A stretch of 17,875 bases of DNA, taken from contig CAZQJS010000063.1 of the NCBI GenBank assembly GCA_964593725.1, positions 1 through 17,875 of the forward strand, given 5' to 3'. A program made the position numbers and the translations under genes. Of the stretch, positions 15,210 to 17,875 are shown piece after piece. This DNA comes from JAIOSM01 sp964593725. Its GTDB lineage: Bacteria; Desulfobacterota; Desulfobacteria; Desulfobacterales; Desulfobacteraceae. The first letter of the stretch is position 1. Each line of letters starts with the position of its first letter. The notes beneath the pieces were generated by a model. The model was not told the DNA's origin and made no database searches. It was given only the letters and a program-made list of their open reading frames with translations.

Positions 15210-16426
15210 AGGTTATTAAGCAGGCCAAGCACATAATCAATATCCTTTTCTGTATGGGATGCATTGATCTGGAATCGTATAGTCTCATCACCCCTGGGAA
15301 CAACCGGAAATGTCAACCCCACCACAAGCACACCGTTTTCAAAAAGTGAACTGACAATGGCATGGGTTTTATCAGTATCCCGTACCAGCATGGGCACAAC
15401 CGGATGGGGTCCGTCAATTGTCTCTTTTCCCCGGGCTTCAAGACCCTGGCGGAACTGTTTTGTCCGTGCTGCAAGATTTTTCAGAAGTTCCAGGCCTTTG
15501 CTGCTGTCGCAAATATCCATTGCCTTGATTGCAGCGGCGCAGTCTGCAACACTTAAAGGATTTGTATAAATGTACGTGTCAGCTTTTTGACGAATTGTTT
15601 CAATCAGAGTTCTGCTTGATGCAATAAACCCTCCATTTACACCAAAAGCCTTGCCAAAAGTTCCAACAATTACATCGGGGTATGCACTGCAGTATTCCAT
15701 AGTACCTCTGCCTGCTGCCCCATATGCACCAATTCCGTGGGAATCATCAACCACGGTTGCAACACCGTCCCTGAACTTTGAATCATACTCTCCTGCAATA
15801 TGTTCAATCCTGTCAATGGGAGCACAATCACCACGCATACTGAAAATGCCGTCAAAAATAACAATTACCCTTTCAATACCTTCCGGAACTTCATCAAGGC
15901 ATCTTTTTAAATCATCCATGTCATTATGTTTAAATATTCCCTTATTGGCACTTGGGATATTTGCAATGCGCATTGCCCTTATTATGCTGTTGTGGTTCAA
16001 CTGATCCCCGATCCAATGGGTCTTTTTATTGCTTATGGCAATGGCAAGTCCGAGGTTGGAGGTATAGGCTGAGTTAAAAATTTTTGCTGCAGGTTTGTTT
16101 ACAAATTGTGCAATCCTTTTTTCAAGGTCTGTATGAAGGGCAAATGTACCATCAATAAACCGCACAGCTCCGGGGCCCACACCAAATTTATCTGTTGCCC
16201 TGTCTGCTGCTTTTATCATTTCAGAATTATTGGATAAAGAAAGATATGAATTTGAATTAAGACGTAAAAACTGTCTGTCATACCCTTTAAGCCTATACCT
16301 CGGGCCATGACCATCTGCCGGGGGAATGTATTGTTCAATAATCCTCTCAGGTATTTTAGCCCTGCCCTCATCATTGAGCTCTTTTATTTCATTTTTCAAG
16401 GCAGCATCAAGTTTATCAAGTGACAT
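15206..16426 (-). CDS. kbl: 2-amino-3-ketobutyrate CoA ligase (glycine C-acetyltransferase)
   Basis: A 406-residue PLP-dependent alpha-oxoamine synthase that cleaves 2-amino-3-oxobutyrate with CoA to glycine and acetyl-CoA. The family motifs are present: NSNSYLSLSNN near the N-terminus, DQLNHNS with His145, VVDDSHGIGAYG (225-236) and the PLP-binding Lys259 in TFGKAFG. The C-terminal TFPVVPRGDETIRFQINASHT segment is typical for the family. Sequence alone cannot fully separate it from 8-amino-7-oxononanoate synthase (BioF). The 20-nt distance to threonine dehydrogenase upstream, and the absence of biotin genes, make Kbl the better call. The ATG has AGGAG 7 nt upstream. The 3' end overlaps the plus-strand kinase by 4 nt. 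Confidence 0.85.
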   Translation of the reverse strand: MSLDKLDAALKNEIKELNDEGRAKIPERIIEQYIPPADGHGPRYRLKGYDRQFLRLNSNSYLSLSNNSEMIKAADRATDKFGVGPGAVRFIDGTFALHTDLEKRIAQFVNKPAAKIFNSAYTSNLGLAIAISNKKTHWIGDQLNHNSIIRAMRIANIPSANKGIFKHNDMDDLKRCLDEVPEGIERVIVIFDGIFSMRGDCAPIDRIEHIAGEYDSKFRDGVATVVDDSHGIGAYGAAGRGTMEYCSAYPDVIVGTFGKAFGVNGGFIASSRTLIETIRQKADTYIYTNPLSVADCAAAIKAMDICDSSKGLELLKNLAARTKQFRQGLEARGKETIDGPHPVVPMLVRDTDKTHAIVSSLFENGVLVVGLTFPVVPRGDETIRFQINASHTEKDIDYVLGLLNNL

Positions 16427-16446
16427 ATTTTTTCTCCTGTATTATC

Positions 16447-17484
16447 TTATTCCCAGTCAAGTATGACTTTACCGGAATTTCCAGAACCCATGACATCAAA
16501 CCCCTTTTCAAACTCAGTGTAATGGAACTCATGCGTGATAAGGGGCGCAATATCAAGTCCTGACTGTATCATGGTTGTCATCTTATACCAGGTTTCATAC
16601 ATTTCCCGGCCATAGATACCCTTTATTGTAAACATGTTAAAAACAACTTTGTTCCAGTCAATACTGGTATCACCCGGCATTATTCCAAGCATGGCAATTT
16701 TTCCGCCGTGGCACATATTATCAAGGATTGTATTTAGTGCAGCAGGGTTTCCTGACATCTCCATGGCAACATCAAAACCTTCTTTCATGCCCAGCTTTTT
16801 CTGGGCATTTTCAACACTATCCCGAGACACATCCACAACAAGGTTTGCACCTGTTTTTTTTGCAAGCTCAAGCCTATAAGGGTTAACATCTGTAATAACC
16901 ACAAATCTTGCGCCTGCATGGCGTGCAATCATGGCAGCCATACAGCCAATAGGCCCTGCACCTGTAATAAGGACATCTTCGCCAAGCACATCAAAGGACA
17001 GAGCCGTATGTGCTGCATTCCCAAGAGGGTCAAAGCAGGCCAGCACATTAAGGGGTATGCTCCTATCACAATACCAGACATTTGTAACAGGGATACAGAG
17101 GTACTGGGCAAATGCCCCGGGTCTGTTCACTCCTACTCCCTGGGTCTGTTTACACAGATGACGTCTGCCTGCAAGGCAGTTTCTGCAATGCCCGCACACA
17201 ATATGTCCTTCACCAGACACAAGATCACCAACCTTAAAATCATGGACATTTTTTCCTGTTTCGGCAATTTCGCCTACAAATTCATGGCCCACATGCATGG
17301 GAACCGGGATGGTCTCCCTTGACCATTTATCCCAGTTATAAATATGAACATCAGTACCGCAAATGGCAGTTTTCTTTATTTTAATCAAAACATCGTTGTG
17401 ATTTACTTCAGGCAGATCAACATCTTCAAGCCAGAGTCCCTGTTCAGGTTTAGCCTTTACAAGCGCCTTCATCTTTTTTTTCAT
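16447..17484 (-). CDS. tdh: L-threonine 3-dehydrogenase
   Basis: A 345-residue zinc-dependent medium-chain dehydrogenase that oxidises L-threonine with NAD+ to 2-amino-3-oxobutyrate, the substrate of Kbl. It closely resembles E. coli Tdh along its whole length. The catalytic zinc region is AICGTDVHIYNW (Cys42) and GHE (His67, Glu68). The structural zinc cysteines are C97, C100, C103 and C111 in CGHCRNCLAGRRHLC. The Rossmann motif GAGPIG (175-180) is followed by Asp199 for the NAD ribose, and KGIYGREMYETWYKM is a Tdh hallmark. It carries four extra N-terminal residues (MKKK) relative to E. coli. The ATG at 17484 is supported by AGGA 7 nt before it; the internal ATG at 17472 has no site. It forms an operon with kbl and makes threonine usable as a glycine and acetyl-CoA source. 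Confidence 0.95.
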   Translation of the reverse strand: MKKKMKALVKAKPEQGLWLEDVDLPEVNHNDVLIKIKKTAICGTDVHIYNWDKWSRETIPVPMHVGHEFVGEIAETGKNVHDFKVGDLVSGEGHIVCGHCRNCLAGRRHLCKQTQGVGVNRPGAFAQYLCIPVTNVWYCDRSIPLNVLACFDPLGNAAHTALSFDVLGEDVLITGAGPIGCMAAMIARHAGARFVVITDVNPYRLELAKKTGANLVVDVSRDSVENAQKKLGMKEGFDVAMEMSGNPAALNTILDNMCHGGKIAMLGIMPGDTSIDWNKVVFNMFTIKGIYGREMYETWYKMTTMIQSGLDIAPLITHEFHYTEFEKGFDVMGSGNSGKVILDWE

Positions 17485-17875
17485 ATCATTTTCCTGCCAC
17501 CTTAATGTTCATTGATTTTAACCTTATCTTCACTTCCTTTACTGCTCCTTTTTAACACTTTTCCTGGTAAAAAATCAAATTTTTAAATTTCTTTATCTTA
17601 CCAGGCCTGAACAATGCAATTGAATCTTTATTCTGCCAAACCAGTGTTTAATAAAGCAATATTCAGTTGAAAACTCCAGCAATTCCCGGTGGTTATTTTT
17701 TTTACCAGAAATGCCGGGCAGGCTTCAGTTCACGCAAAGAATTCCAAAATCAAATCCGATGCAGTTTCTAATTTTTTTGTAAGTCCCAAACAGACCAGGA
17801 CTTTTTTCAAGTTTTAGCCTGATTGCCCAAACACAGCATTGCCTGAATATTTTAAAAAGGAATAAGAGAGGTCTG
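17485..17875. other. 391-nt region upstream of tdh without a confident gene
   Basis: This AT-rich stretch must hold the tdh-kbl promoter, but I find no strong -35/-10 pair. It contains an inverted repeat (CCTGGTAA at 17563-17570 and TTACCAGG at 17598-17605) and a further TTACCAG at 17702-17708. A short open frame on the minus strand (17725-17874) enters from the right edge and is unrecognised. No tRNA, riboswitch or terminator is evident. Confidence 0.5.
17563..17605. repeat. 8-bp inverted repeat upstream of tdh
   Basis: CCTGGTAA and TTACCAGG are exact inverse complements separated by 27 nt of AT-rich DNA, 79-121 nt upstream of the tdh start. Two operator half-sites or a long-loop leader hairpin are both possible. 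The 8-bp length makes chance occurrence plausible. Confidence 0.35.

Noticed and set aside
17600..17650. Sigma54-type promoter (TGGCA … TTGCA) for tdh
   Set aside because: TGGCAG and TTGCA are present on the minus strand, but the spacing is far longer than the strict sigma54 GG-GC distance.
17485..17875. Possible riboswitch or tRNA upstream of tdh
   Set aside because: No cloverleaf, no glycine- or threonine-related leader fold and no terminator/antiterminator pair could be found by eye.

Overview
The window looks like chromosome of a mesophilic, moderately AT-rich anaerobic bacterium of the Desulfobacterota, most likely Desulfobacterales (Desulfobacula/Desulfobacter-like). That placement is inferred from protein style: a Liv transporter operon carrying acyl-CoA ligases, soluble PAS/GAF kinases with a cysteine cluster, and a USP-receiver fusion. 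No marker gene fixes it. There are no tRNA, rRNA or CRISPR features and no intact mobile element.

Layout from left to right. Positions 1-198 (minus) hold an edge-truncated, probably degenerate transposase fragment. Positions 258-2423 (minus) encode a PIF1-like helicase with a C-terminal HRDC domain. Positions 2463-11945 (minus) hold a long collinear cluster, transcribed right to left: an AMP-ligase homologue with altered catalytic motifs, livG, a second and apparently intact long-chain-type acyl-CoA ligase, livH, livM, a periplasmic binding protein (livK-like), livF, and a universal-stress/response-receiver fusion protein. Most junctions are tight (1-nt overlaps, gaps of 3-6 nt). The exceptions are a 128-nt gap before livG, 63 nt before livK, and 111 nt before livF that contains a strong stem-loop. 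A sigma70-like promoter with an adjacent 18-bp perfect palindrome lies just upstream of the cluster.

Upstream of the cluster, 12019-14322 (minus) encodes a soluble PAS-PAS-GAF histidine kinase with five cysteines near its C-terminus. Divergent from it, 14460-15209 (plus) encodes a minimal histidine kinase with no sensor domain. Its stop codon overlaps tail-to-tail with the stop of kbl. The right end holds kbl and tdh (minus), the two-step threonine-to-glycine plus acetyl-CoA pathway, followed by about 390 nt without a confident gene.

Likely joint function (inference): the Liv-type ABC system imports a carboxylic acid or amino-acid-like substrate. The embedded acyl-CoA ligase could trap it as the CoA thioester. 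The upstream kinase and the USP-receiver protein encoded at the end of the cluster may form a signalling pair that couples transport to redox or energy state. No DNA-binding response regulator is encoded in the window, so the partners of both kinases are unknown. The most interesting items are the ligase homologue lacking the A10 lysine, the cysteine-bearing kinase, the USP-receiver fusion, and the palindrome/promoter arrangement that predicts a nearly leaderless mRNA.
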